Of a stretch of 64,000 bases of DNA, positions 37,601 through 50,693 are shown in pieces. A program made the translations under genes and the position numbers. This stretch comes from Nemopilema nomurai. Taxonomy: Eukaryota; Cnidaria; Scyphozoa; Rhizostomeae; Rhizostomatidae. Where the stretch lies: assembly GCA_003864495.1 (NCBI GenBank), contig ML133432.1:1116001-1180000 (forward strand). The letters are read 5' to 3'. Position 1 is the stretch's first letter. Each line of letters opens with the position of its first letter. The notes beneath the pieces are model-generated. The model was not told the origin of the DNA. It saw only the letters and a list, made by a program, of their open reading frames with translations, and did not search any database.

Positions 37601-40600
37601 AATGGATGTTTTCATCCAGAAAACATTCACCGTAACCTTAATTTGTCGAAGCCCTGTCAAAGAAGTACTTACTTTGTTTTTGCAGCTATGATTTGAAAGC
37701 TTAATTTTCGAATAGTTTCTTTCTGAAGCTTCTTTCTAAGCTCCATACTTCTCTTTTTGAATTGCCACAGGGTAAGGCTGCTACAAAGTATAGGAAAGGA
37801 GCTTGTGAAAACTGTGGAGCTATGACACACAAGAAGAAGGATTGTTTAGAGGTAAAATTTGCATCAAAATGTTACTATTTTCATTTGTGACTGATAATAA
37901 GGGTTGTGATTCATTTATATTATCTTGCAATCATATTTGCACTGTCATAAATTAATTTTGATGAGATTTGTAATGGAAGAATTGCTTTTGAATTTCTGTT
38001 TGGCCTTTTAGAGACCAAGAAGGATTGGTGCCAAGTTCACAGGCGATGATATTAAACCAGATGAGATCGTCCAGGTACTGAAGCCATCTTATAAAAATCA
38101 AGCGAATAAATTTGTGAAGAAAACAAATGTTAAAGAAAACAGTTTGATATTTTCATTATAAATGAACATACTCCCACTCCTAAATATTTTCTTAAGATGT
38201 CTTGATATTTGAAGAGTTAAATTCCGAAAGTCTATTTTTTAAAAATTCGGTATCATATTGCCTACAAGAAAGAAGACTCATTTACTTCCCTTATGATTTA
38301 ATAGCAAAACAGACTTAAAGCATTTATACAGTGAATATATTGTTTGATTTCCAATGTTGAATTCTATTTATTTTGGTCAGTAAACTGTAAAATAGAACGA
38401 CTGACTATGGATTCAATAGCTGCTTTAAAGTATATTACCGTTGGTGTTGTTGTTAAATACCGCTTGCAGATTTGCTTGCGTTTCGTATTAGCTTTTGATT
38501 GGTCCCTGGTCGACTCAAACGAGCTTAACTGGTTTGACGAGTCAGTCCACTAGTTCAGCTAGGACGATGAGGATTTTTCACCTAAAGTACATAATAAGAC
38601 CTAAGTGGTTGAGCCTAAATCATTTGCAGCTTAAATGATGTCAGACACTCCTACGTTAGTGAATGATCGATGTGCAGACATTGCACTTCTTGATTCAAGC
38701 GATTTTCCTGAATATAGCTTGTAAGCTTTCACCACCTTTGACAGAGGAATGCAAAGTAAATCTAGGCATGAAAATATCAAGCTGCTTATGCGAAGACAAA
38801 AGCAACACGTGTTTTGAGCGTTCGGTCATTTGTTCTGTGCTAGTTTTCTTGTTGACACCCCTGTTAACGTTCTGCTTTTTCCAACTGTAGCCGGATTTCC
38901 AATTCGATTACGATGGCAAGAGAGATCGGTATGTTCATTGAAATCTATTGCAACTGCAAATTCTTTGAAACGCGTCATTTGATTTTACAAAACATCGATG
39001 GAAGCATCTGCCGAACATTTTCGTGAATAAGATCTTTTATCTCTTGAAGATCATGTGTAAGATAATTAAGAAATTTAGTTATAAGAGAAAGCAAATATTT
39101 TGGTTGAGAAATAAAAGGTATAGATAACTGAGATGAGCTAGGATAGTGAGACATTGTGAATGCGAACAAAGTATTTTTGTGAAGGTATAAGTAATATGAG
39201 AACCTATTACTACTGATTGTAAAAAATGACTTTGAATTTTGAAAGAAAAGTCTTGGCAGTTTCTAAGTATGCTTTTTTACCAACTCCGGACTGTAATTTA
39301 TCGTTTATTTGTTTTTATTCATGGAGTAGTATTGTATTCGGCAGACAGGTTCTTGTCAGTTTAAGTACATAGTCGATGTACATGCCGTTCTTGATGGCTT
39401 TTTCTGTATCAATCTAGAGTTGATAAAGAAGATAAAGTTGATAAGTTTTAATCATGTAGCACCATTGCTAGTCAGAGCGGTTTTTATCAGTGTATCAAAT
39501 TCATTAGCGAGGCATTCTTTTTATATACTGATAAGAAAAGGACCTTGATCACCCACCTGGCCTCCTTTCCTTTTCTTGGTTTTATGTGTTTCCTCAGTGA
39601 CATGTTTTAATCAGTATGTATCGAGAATTAATTTCCGGCTTAAACAATGAGAATGTATCGAGAATTATTTCAAATGAATTTTCATGTCGGTGTTCACTGT
39701 AAATATAACTCGTGCGTTAAGAAATGCAAGATCATCAGAATGATATCTGGCTTTTAAATGATCCTAATGTATAGCAACTTACAAACATGTGACTGTGCAA
39801 CATTCTGTCCCAGAACACTCTGCCTCTTCTTCATTCACCAAATAATGATTTAAGCAGTATGTTCCAATGATTACTTTCTGGACACGAATTTACTTTGCGC
39901 GTTAAAACCTGAATTTTTATCAGAATCCCCATCGCAGTGGTTGTTCAACTTTTAGAAATATAATTTGTTATTTTTTTCAGATGGGCCGGCTATGATGTTC
40001 AGCAGCACACCAAAATTTACGAAGAATATGCTCAAATCGACGAGGTAAATTTAGCTGGCAGTCTCTTTCAAGCTAATATCTTTCAGTTTTGGCCATGTGA
40101 TTAAGATTTGGAAAACTTAATTCAAAGGAAATCGCTTCAGAACATAATACGCATTAATTGCATATATGAGATGACTTTTTTATTTTACAGGCGAAAAGAC
40201 ATTTGAAGGCAGCCCAACTCGAAGAGGATCTTGCCGAAGGCAAAACTGAAGCTGTAAAGGAAAAGTTGGTTAGTGTTCTTGTGTTTGTTCGATGTTTTGC
40301 AGTTAACTTTAAGCGAACAGTCAAATTAATGTGGTAAGGATAGTTGTTTCTAACGTATGCAAAATACAAATATACAAATAGAAAGCATGTACATATACAT
40401 ATATACATAAAGAGAAATTTGTCTGTTGATAGTGCTCAATACATTTGCACGTAGAGCGTAATTTAGCATAGATTGAAGAAAGTAAAACTACATTGTTTAT
40501 CTCTACACTTAGTTTTACCATGTAGTTTTACTTTCTTCAATCTATGATATATACATATATACATATATAGAAATTTGTCTGTTGATAGTGCTCAATACAT

Positions 40601-43600
40601 TTGCACGTAGAGCGTAATTTAGCATAGAATTGGAGAAAATAAAACTACATGTTTTATCTCTACAAGCCTGTTTCGTCAATAGCTAACTCTTCAGGAGAAA
40701 TGTATAAAATATTCATATGGAAATACACATGTAGAAATATACATATGTGAACAAGTGCTTTGTGGTACAAAACTTCACAATTGCTAGAAAAAGCGGAACT
40801 ATTTTTCGCATACTTAAAAGTACTTTTCGCATACACCCATGGTTATACATATACAATGCTGACGTAGATTACTGTTCGATGTTTGTACACACAAAGCTGT
40901 GTACTCAGTGCTATTAGCTACTAAAGTTTCACGCTTCATGCAACTCACAGGCATGCTTTAGTGAAATCAAGCATACACGTATATGAAATTTGTATTCCGA
41001 CTATACTAATAACTCTTTCTCAGACTATAATAATTCTGACCATGCTGATTGCATCACACAATAGGCTTCTACAGATATAAAGTATAGTCTGTCTTTTCTA
41101 ATGTCTCTTTCAGTAAATGAAATGTGTTTCTGTTTTTTAATACATGTTTTCCGTATCCATGCTTTTGTCACAATGGTTTCGTTTTCGCAGGCGAACGATG
41201 ATGATGAAGATGAAGAGAAGTATGCTGAAGAGATGTACATGCCAGGACAAAAGTTCGATTCGAAATTGTGAGTTGAGTTCTTGTCAGCTGAGCTGCAAAT
41301 CAATCGTAAGATAGACTCATTCAAATGCTACTCCAAACAACATGATTTGTTTTCCAGCAATGCTTTTGTAGACATTATTCTTAAAATTCAAAGAATCTGC
41401 CATATCCACTTTAAAAAGTCTTAGATTAGACTTTCTAAATATAATGATCAAGTGGAATCCAGTGGAGTGAACGATGCAATTATGAGAGATCCTGATTTTT
41501 GTCGCCATAAAGTCACTAAACCACGCAATATTTCTTCAATTTATTCTAGTATTTCTAGTGTCAATCTGATTTTATTGGAGTGTTGCAACGTAATTTGATA
41601 GGGAGGAAGAATGTGAATCATACTTAAAACATAAAAATTTTCTCCAAAGATGTCATTTTTTCAACAAAATCAATTTTCCAGGCGAACTACGATACGAAAC
41701 CTTCGAATTCGAGAAGACACAGCTAAGGTATGTTTCTAGAGATTCTTGCAAAACTCTCAGCAAAGTCAAGAAAGAAATTTGGCCTAAATGAACAGTTTGG
41801 GCCCATATGAGATCTTCATCCAAATGTTACATTAGAGCCCCTAATCAACTTTCACTAAAGATAAATATTATTGTTTGATCTCTAAGGTTGATCGCTCAGA
41901 ACCAAGGTGTCATCCCATCAAAGACCCATCATTTTCCCCTACGAGATCTTTATTGAATTTTAATTTTTAATGGGTAGTTGTTCGACTGCTTCACTGTTTA
42001 AAACCATCCGCTTCATCACTGGTGTCTAAAGCTAAACCAATTCTCTGAACATTAAGGCGAAGAACCTTCTGTCATTTCTGATTCTTCGGATACTCATTCA
42101 AAGACCCCCAAAGCGTTTTTCGAATATGTTACTTTCTCAGACCATGTTGAATTTAAATGGGAAAATTACTAAAGAATCTCTGAATGAAAGCCTAAGTTGA
42201 CAGTCGAAACATGGATTTTGGCGTAGGTGGAGAAATTCGAAAACGCAAGAATTGACGTGAATCTTTTATGTGAAAACTTCATTGACTTTTTGTTTATGCC
42301 TCTGGTCACACTAGTTATCTTGTAAAATATTTCCTCTTCCTAGTACCTGTACAATTTGAATCCGAACTCTGCATATTATGACCCCAAAACACGATCAATG
42401 AGAGAAAACCCACTGACCAACAACGAGAAAGGCAAACGGTAGGTGACGTCAGAGGCCTATTCATTCACGCCCCACACTGTTTGGAGCCCCTTGAATGTTT
42501 TCTGGTCACGCTGCCAAAGCACTTGTTAATCTAATGCTACGTATGTACTGCGCTGTTGTTGCTTGAATGAATTAATTTCCGTGCCATTTCTCAATAGCTC
42601 TATTATCTTAATCACAAGCGAAGCTCAGCTCACCTTGATTATTGAGTGGTGGGGAACGGTCCTACGCAGAGCGCAGCCAATTTTACTTATCAGTGGAGAA
42701 TGGAGTTACTTGACAGAGCGAATTGCGCCGTTTCTTTAACCCATTACAGCGCCTATGCCATGCTTCCGCCCATCGAATGCCGTCAAATCTAAACAGCTTT
42801 TGTCAAGCGGCAACTTTCTTTTGACTTCCAGGATTAACTTTTATGGAGATAATTGGGTCCGTTCTCAAGGAGATGTTTCTGATATGGCACGCTCTCAATG
42901 TAAGTTGGTTTTACGGACACAACATACAAGTTTTGATTGGCTGTTGGCTGTATTCTCATATTGGGAATGCCGACAGCAGCCAATCAAAATGCTTTGTTGA
43001 TATTCTCTACGTTATTTCGCCGTTTTATCAACTTTTGAATCTGCAATAATAATTTTTTTAATTTTCAGTAACAATAATGTATACCAAGCAAACTTTGTTG
43101 CTCTTTCCATGAATCTTTTGTTGATAATTTGGCATTTTGCTCCAACAAAAGTTGCAATAGTTTACAAGCTATTCGATTTATTTTTCTTGCTGCGAAACCT
43201 TAAAAATACCATAAAAACCATAAAAATTTCCGGTTCTCATGTGTAAGCCAGAAATACGCTTATCTTCATCCTCTTATCTTAAAATGTATGCATAGATGCT
43301 GGATTTTTCACGCGAAAAAGCTCTGCTAGGCGACCTTATATCCTTTTAAGCATTGGTTATGGACGTATTTCTTATTTAGTATTCCTTGTTGCTATCTGAA
43401 GGAACTCTGTTTCAAGGGTTCCCTTCTTTCCATATCTGCCGCTTTCTTTCATGTTTACGACGATTCATTTCTGAACATTGTCTGTCGTACCCTAGTATTT
43501 GCCTGGCAAGCATACGAACGAGGCGCAGATGTTCACTTAGAGGCTGACCCAACGAAATTGGCCCTTCTTGGTAGAGAATTTAAAGTGAAAAAGGAGGAGC

Positions 43601-46600
43601 ACGAGAAAGGACAGAAAGAAAGCATCGTGGAAAAGGTTCGGCATTGTTCAATCAAGATCACTTCTGCTTTTAGCACGTAGTCCATAGTTTAAAGCAAATG
43701 CATTTGTATCAGGCTGTATCCTACGGGTATGAATAATATTAGCTACTTTTTCAGAATTTTGAAATTTTAAAAAAAGAAATCTGTGAGAAGATTAGTCAAA
43801 TTCCACTTCAATCACTGTCCATTCAAATTTGTCGAGTGCCAAGTTGTGAATTATATGCTCATAGGAAGGGGACTAGTTACATAAGGCTCTGATACGACTA
43901 AAGATTTTCCAAAAAAATTATTGAAAATATTTTATAAAGGCTGTTTCACAAAATTTGTCTCATCTATCCATGATCCGTCTTGTTTTTTAAACCCCCTGTT
44001 CTTTTCTTTTTACTGGCTTATTGCGTCGTCTGAGCATATGTTTCATTTCAACAGTATGGCGGCGAGGAACATTTAAATGCACCTCCGAAGGAGCTACTTC
44101 TGGCGCAAACGGTAAGTCTGTCTTTTTACTCTCGAGCTTACTGAAGGGGTGCCGACGAAATACACACCCTTGCAGTGCAATTTTTATTTCAAGTGGTTAG
44201 GATTGAAGCCAAAATTGATCAATGAGTCCGCTGAACTTATGTTTTCCTTGACGAATTTATACGTTCAACGAGTCGCATATTCATTCATTCAATCGTTCAC
44301 TCATTCGTTCATTTGTTCATTGATTAATTTATTCATTAATCGCCCATATATCCATCCACTCACCTATTCATTCATCTATTTATACATTCATTTGCTTAGT
44401 CGTTTATTCTTACCCGTTTATAATTTCTTGTCTATGAAACAAAATAAGCTCTTAGTATGTGCGATAAATATTGTCTATTGTTTGACGATGTGGGAACTTA
44501 GAATCTGCGATTTCGGTTTTTGCTAAAACTGACAGTTGTTTTCATTGTGTCAATCTCAGTTAATCTATTCCAAAACTCGCTAAATGATTAAGAACATCAC
44601 TCGTCAACTCTAAACATTTTTGTTAGGCCACTTTCTTTGAATTCCCGTCAAAGACTCTCATTTCAAATTGAATTTTAGGAAGAATACGTAGAGTATTCGA
44701 GAACAGGAAAGATATTGAAAGGTAAGTCTGGATTTCGAATTGAAGCCTGGACAGAGATGGTGCTTTTAATGTGTTGTAAGATCAAAATTGCTTAGATGCC
44801 CTCGAAGCCGTTTTGAAAATCATGTTCATGGCTTTAATTCGAAAATTCTTTTTTGCATAGCCAGGATTAAAATATGCTCTTAAGGCAGCCCTCACAAGTC
44901 TTTGTTTATCTGCGTTTTTAAATAGAAAGGTGGAATCTCTTATTTCCCCTTTAGCCTTCTAATTGTGCTTCAAGATATTGTAGTGGAATTGCCACATCCA
45001 TAATCAGCCTCTATTAAAGCTAGAATGATGGTCCAATGCCTTCCGCTGCGAAGCTGAATTCATTGCTGTAGCACCCAACTCTTTTGTTTTTATTACGTAA
45101 AGCAACTGCGTGAATCTTGAGTAGTGATTCGATTTTGAACCATGTTTATTGGCAGCGTTGTTTTCCTTTAAGAGTTGGGCGTGGTGCAACCTTCTTCGTG
45201 TAATGAATTTGTGCACTCCATTCTATATTGTTTCTAAGAAGCTCAGTCTTTATCATGGCAGACATGTTATTGATTCACCTAGCGACAATGACAACGAATC
45301 CTTCTTTCTTTAGTAAAAATTGGAAATCAAATTTTATCTCTTTACCTGACCTCTAATCTGATTGTTTTTTCTGTTGTTATAATTTTTAATGCTAAATAAA
45401 GAACAAGAAAGAAGCAAAACAAGTTAGATTTTTCTTATGTCAGTTGCGACGATCATTAGGTCAAGAAAGAAAGACCAACCTATCCACTAGAAATAATGAA
45501 AACATGTGTATATTTGCAGGACAAGAAAAGGCGGTCGCGAGATCAAAATACGAAGAAGATGTGCTCATCAATAACCACACTGTACCTACATTACTTTTAT
45601 TCACATATTTTTCTTAGAGACTTGCTCTCGCGATTTTGCCTACGTCCTTAATCACTGAATTGTTTATGCAGCTAAGAGTTAAATATTGTTAGTAAGAACA
45701 AATCTAATCGAGTGTAATGTGGAGATAATTCCGATGTCTGCGTAATATTAACTTTGTCATCTAAAGGTTTAAAAGGGAATTTTGTGCTGTTCTTTCAAAG
45801 TCTTAAACCGGCACTTTGAATGCACCGACTAAGATGACAGGGAAAATATTATTAGAGTGATAGCGGTGTTTGACGTGAAGATTATGAAATGACTGTACAA
45901 GCTATTGCTTGTGATCTTTTGTGCGCACTTTGCAGCTGCACGGATAGTAACCGCGATCGCAGCAAATTCCGTTATAGAGATCCTGCTCTCTGCACTATCA
46001 GCCAAAATTCAACCTCAAGACTGGATTTGCGGCGCAAAAACCTACAAGATGTTTTTCCTTTTCAATAAGCACGCACCTCAACAAACTTTTCACTGTGAAA
46101 AAGCTATTGATTTTTGTCTAGCAATCATTTGGCGAACAGTTGTTTCCAAGCGCCAAAGGTCATTTTGATTAAGTGTGACTGCGTAGTTGCCAGTTTTTAG
46201 TCTTTGCGTTGTTGCTTAAACAAGCCATGGTGGAGCTGACGTCAAGGTTCTTTATGACTGTCTCTAATTCTGTTCATACTTCTTTGAAACCATGGTCTGA
46301 GGATACGCTTGCTATAAGAGAAATCAATTCGTTTGCTGTAAAAGCTCTTGCTGGTGAATGGGGTGTCTTTCTTATTTTGTTAAATGCAAGACACGGTGGC
46401 TTTAAATTCAGGCATTTAATTCACCACGAGTGCCTTTTCTTCCCCCAGCATCCAATTCCTTTTTTGGCTTTCGTCAATGATGCTTCTAACCATTCTATTT
46501 TTTCTAGAGCGTTTGGGGCTCCTATTGGCTTGATTTCCAGTGGGGATATGCCTGCTGTCATTCCTTCGTAAAAATGTCATACTGCACAGGTGAAGCAGGC

Positions 46601-48506
46601 AAAGTGGCAAACAAAGTAAGATCCCTGTGGCATTTTCAAGTTTAGTCGCGCCCAAGCAATTGCAAATTACATATTGGAACCGTATCGTACTTGTCAATGC
46701 CTAGACAAATGGTTGTAGCTGCCTACCCAATTATATAGAGAGTTTAATTATTGTTGACAGAAGCATTTCAGTACCTATTGCTCCTTTATATACACTTGCC
46801 TGTACACTTATGTTGTACGTCATGACTTTCAAGAAACCAGAATATTCTTACGGCAAAAGTCGTACATAGACAGAGAATTGGCGCGCTGTCAACGAAGATT
46901 ACCGATTGGCAATAGATTTCTTTAGAAGGAGGGTGTCTTGTGAGAATATTCATTTTTGTTGAATAGCCGGTACGATATCATTTTTGCCTGTTGCTCAGTC
47001 TTTAAGCTGTGATAAATGATTTTCAGGGGAGTATTTTTCCATCTGGAACGATGAAGAATGCAAGTGAAGAAAGCGAAGTAAAGTCACTAACCCAGGTAGT
47101 TATTCACTCAATACAACGCTAATTTTATGCATTTACTACCCTAGTATGCTACAGGCTGCAGTATCGAATTTTAATAGTCATAAATTTTCTAGTCTTAGTT
47201 ACATCCAAGATGCTGTTGAAGTTGTATGCCTTTTCACCGGTGGAGCAAGTTTTTAGCTTCTATTTCTATGTGATCGATTCGCATGGTAATTGAAATGATC
47301 ATTACTTTTTGTACTAGTTGGTTGAATTGAAGCAGCATTCATATAATTAGCGTTATTAACTCTTCATTGGGCAAGGTTTAGAGCCCTACCTTCACTGCTT
47401 TATTCTGCAACTATAAGTACGTTATATGGCTAGATCCATCGAGAAAAACTACTGGAAGAGAAGAAGAAGAAGAAGTCAAAAGAAGTAGAAAATGATAATG
47501 AAGAGGATGAAGAAGAGAAAAAGAGAAAATTGAAAAAGGTTTGCGAATAATTGTTTGAGGAGTTGTTTGCAAGTTGTTTGCTTATGTTTGACTTGTTCAT
47601 CGATTCGTAATTAACAATTGTATTATTTAGAATTGAGTTGATCTCAAGTTCTTGTAGCAGTAATTCTATTACATTTTATTTACATGTTATGGATGTAATT
47701 AGGATATTAGTTCTATTAATTTTTATTGATGTGCTAATATTGTAATCACGTTAGAGACTATCTTGGCTTAGATACCTTTTTGATAAAAAAACCAGAATGT
47801 GGTTTTAGAAATTTGTTTCTTGTCTAAACTTTCAGAGAAGATCGTAAGCAAGTCCAAGAAAGTTTAAGTTAATAAACTTCTTCTCTGAACTAGTATCCTC
47901 CTCGATGGTCCAGACTCTAGAGTTTTTTGGAGTTTTTTTAAAAACACTCGAAAATAATCCGTTTTTTGATTGTCTTACCAGGCACTAGAGGAAGAAGAAA
48001 AAAGAACGAAGAGGATGGAAGAATTGTTAGGAAAAGATGAAAGAAAAAGACCATATCCTTTTCTGTTAATGAAGATCATGCACTACAATGAGTTGCAATT
48101 CCTCTTTATGTCCTGCTCACATTTTTTAAAGTCCCAAGTTTGGAAGCTCGAGCTGCAACTGTAGTTCAATACTGGCTTCTAAGATGATTGTAGTACATAG
48201 ATTGTAGTAAAACTTGGAGCATCCACATACAATGTGTCCTTTGCAGATGCCTGTTTGCACCAATCCCCCCCATCTCAACAGGTGCTAGATGGAAGATTTG
48301 ACTTTTGATCTGCTTTCCGTCCCTAATTTGTTGATTCATCCTTTCTATGTATTCTATCAGTATTGACCTGGGTTCTTTTCTTGACTTTTCACACGTATAA
48401 CTCCTTAAAGACTGGAAACAAAGAACCAACAGAAGAAGAAATGGAGGCTTATAAAATGAAACGAAAAAGACCCGAAGACCCAATGTCGCAGTTCTTATCT
48501 TCATAG
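34650..48506 (+). CDS. SLU7: SLU7, second-step pre-mRNA splicing factor
   Basis: SLU7 guides 3' splice-site choice in the second catalytic step of splicing. 21 phase-consistent exons: 34650-34789, 36374-36436, 36576-36663, 37771-37851, 38012-38074, 38891-38928, 39981-40044, 40191-40268, 41191-41267, 41682-41727, 42344-42438, 42832-42899, 43496-43635, 44055-44111, 44679-44721, 45520-45581, 46508-46615, 47027-47095, 47434-47538, 47982-48052, 48395-48506. They give 555 residues (human 586). Landmarks: [18 protein letters not shown] at the start; the CCHC zinc knuckle [14 protein letters not shown] (exon 4); [73 protein letters not shown]; a lysine/glutamate-rich tract; and the end [23 protein letters not shown] 34650 has a good context (aagATGG). 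The last intron is AT-AC. Intron 1 contains a LINE remnant and intron 8 retroelement fragments. Confidence 0.96.
35200..35740 (-). mobile_element. Decayed non-LTR retrotransposon (reverse transcriptase remnant)
   Basis: Read on the minus strand, the fragment contains in order a motif like [17 protein letters not shown], a VPQG-type motif near 35480, and LFADDTT, the YADD-like catalytic box, near 35390. These are the conserved blocks of the reverse transcriptase of CR1/L2/Jockey-like LINEs. Stop codons and frameshifts interrupt the frame, so it is dead. It lies in SLU7 intron 1, antisense to the gene. Confidence 0.75.
36664..37770 (-). other. SLU7 intron 3 with two overlapping antisense open frames
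   Basis: Minus-strand frames 37377-37036 (113 codons) and 37220-36840 (126 codons) overlap here. Neither has a domain I recognise. Nearby bases are less AT-rich than other introns. They may be part of an old mobile element or chance. Confidence 0.25.
40413..40650. repeat. Direct duplication with an internal 27-bp perfect inverted repeat
   Basis: A ~65-bp segment starting 'agaaatttgtctgttgatag' occurs at 40413 and 40569. Within the first unit, 40467-40493 is the exact reverse complement of 40520-40546 with a 26-bp loop. The units are flanked by 'tatacata' microsatellite. It continues into the retroelement fragment at 40670. Confidence 0.8.
40670..40784 (-). mobile_element. Penelope-like retroelement fragment with hammerhead-like core
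   Basis: On the minus strand 40694-40670 reads CTGAAGA, a 5-bp hairpin (GTTAG-CTA-TTGAC, two wobble pairs), then GAAAC. This is the arrangement of a hammerhead ribozyme core. The dispersed 33-bp repeat lies just upstream at 40784-40752. Hammerhead motifs are known in the terminal repeats of Penelope-like elements, hence the family guess. I could not find the stem I partner or a cleavage triplet, so activity is not supported. Confidence 0.45.
44275..44396 (+). repeat. Degenerate (ATTC)n microsatellite
   Basis: About 120 bp of interrupted 'ttcattcattcaatcgttcactcattcg' type tetranucleotides in SLU7 intron 14. Confidence 0.85.
48053..48394 (+). other. U12-type AT-AC intron of SLU7
   Basis: The intron starts ATATCCTTTT and ends AC (cacac|gtataac). 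TTTCTTGAC at 48377-48385 matches the U12 branch-point consensus TTCCTTRAY, with its adenosine 10 nt from the intron end. Joining 48052 to 48395 gives [19 protein letters not shown], matching the family, while no GT-AG junction here does. It is therefore a minor-spliceosome intron. Confidence 0.9.
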
Positions 48507-48575
48507 CCATCAATTTTATCATCTGGTCTTTCAAACAGGGAGTTGTAATACAACAGACTGTAGATAAAAATGTTG

Positions 48576-48581
48576 ATTAAA
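48576..48581 (+). terminator. Poly(A) signal candidate for SLU7
   Basis: ATTAAA 70 nt after the SLU7 stop codon; no canonical AATAAA lies closer. Confidence 0.4.
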
Positions 48582-50671
48582 AGCTTCGGCATGTATCGGC
48601 TACTTCTCTCCCTTTCAAGCGCAATGTATCATTGCTCTAGCTGCACCTGTATCACCCAACAAAAGCTTGTCGGTGTACAGTGATGTTCTAAGCAACTTTT
48701 TGTATTAATCAATTTCTGCATGTCTTCATTGAACCGTATTTTTCGCATGTTGCTTTTCTTTGTACTATCATAACAATTTTTCATTACTTTTAATTACCTT
48801 GAATTGGTATTTGAACTAGCTTGTCAACGAACAACTACCTCAAAATGAACTTAGTTTTGAGCACAACGCATTTACATTGTGGCAATGATTACGAAAGATT
48901 CCTTCGTATTCCTAGCAACGTTGTTGATTTGAATGTCACACTGGTAGCTGCTACTCTCCTGGCTTTCTCTCAATCTAGTTTTACCACCAAAGTTTTATTT
49001 CAACTTAAATGTAATAATGTTTTATCAAGTAACGTCAATAAACGATTTATAGTTCAAGGCCATAAGTGTTTTTGCAGACTTATCGATCGATTTTTTATAA
49101 GGGTTTGGTCAGAATATTGATTGCATGGTGTGATGACCAAATTCTCTTCTGCACTTTAATTAGCAAAAAGGAACGAGCTTTCTTTCAAGGACCTTTTCCT
49201 TTTAGATGCTTAAACTTGTTTCATCGTTAGCTTTGGCATCATACTGTATCGCATTGCACTTCAAATGCTCCATAAATCAGATGACCAATGTCATGTAAAG
49301 AATTAGAAAAGCATTTTTGTATTGGAGGTGGCTTTGTCGGTGTTGGCGTTATCTTTTGGGCCTAGTGTGAACACGATCTATGCAATCAACGTCGTTTTTA
49401 CTTTGGCTAATGCCAGTTCGATCCTTGACGAAAATAAAACATATGTTCATCAGCCAGTTAGTTGAAACCACCTTGCATTATCCAGTTGTGCTTTAGCAGC
49501 ATGCATTTGCGAGAAGACTTGATTTCATTAACTTTCCACCAGATGCCACTTTTAGAGTGCAAAGTGAATCACGGCCTCTTTTAGTTGCTCCTTTTGTTTC
49601 GTGATGGCAAACAAGCCTGCCTCTAAGTTTGTAGATTTTATCGCCTTTCGAAGGATTACAAAGTTTGTATGCCTAATAAGTACGATTATCTTTCTTCAGA
49701 AATGATTAATCTCGTTTTGAGCAACACTTGAAGAATCGAAATTATCTCCTTGTTGTCCTTTGTAATCTGCACTAGAAATATGCTTGTAGGGATGGTCCAA
49801 TCAAATCTGCCTTCGAAATGTTTTGTTTGATTAACTGTTCAGTAGCGAAGTTATGCATTCTGAGAAGTGGATTCATATAATCTCGAATGAATAAGATTTA
49901 TTCTTTTAAACAAACAATTCTAGTCCTCAGCTGAGTAGGTGCTGACCGACCGTCTAGGGCGATTGATGGACGCGTTTTTAAAACCTCTGACAACATCCCT
50001 GCCTATAAGGCAATCCCTCTTGATAGATTTGATACATTGATAAACTTAATGGCTGACAGTCCACTTAGGTTTTCGGTAACTGTAGCTAGCTTTGTCAATG
50101 TCTATGGACTATTTCTGCCAGTGTTCGAATGGCTTGCTTATCCAATGCCTTTTCCATTCCCAAAGCTAAACAGCCGAAACATCCATCTTCCTTTTTTTGT
50201 TTTTATAGCTTTTGTTTCAGATGCCGGCTACACGGCATATTTTGAGTGTTGGGAAAGTCCTTGATTTCTTGCATATGTAGAAAGGATATACAGCTGCACG
50301 GGAGAGGAAGTGTTTTGATGCAGAGGAGGGGGATTGGTGACAAAAAGGTCTCTGAATTGTGATCATGACATATTGATGAATAGCAAAGCAGAGTCTTTTC
50401 AGCAAAAAACTCAGTAAATCAAGATCACTTACTTTTTTGTTTTACGCTGAAAAGATTTAACGTATCAGAAGTCCTGAAAAAAGAACAAGAACAAACATTT
50501 GGAATGAATCTTCATATCAAACACAACTTGCATAATTTCAATTCCTTATGTTTCAGGCTTTTAGCGCCTGATGAATTTTCCTTGTTATGGTTGGTCTCAC
50601 TATACTGAGTTATAATAACAAAAATAGAGGAAAGATAGTTTTTTTTGCATTTATGCCATTTCTTGCCAATG

Positions 50672-50693
50672 GGTTTTGTACCACAAAGCATTT
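50672..50693 (+). repeat. Dispersed repeat, short third copy
   Basis: 'gttttgtaccacaaagcatt' then 'tg' is the reverse complement of the core of the copies at 28587 and 40752. Only about 22 bp are retained. Confidence 0.45.

Noticed and set aside
46209..46571. 120-codon plus-strand frame in SLU7 intron 16
   Set aside because: It runs through the real SLU7 exon 17 in a different frame; the SLU7 frame matches homologues.
48166..48534. 122-codon minus-strand frame
   Set aside because: It covers the AT-AC intron and the last SLU7 exon on the opposite strand and resembles nothing.
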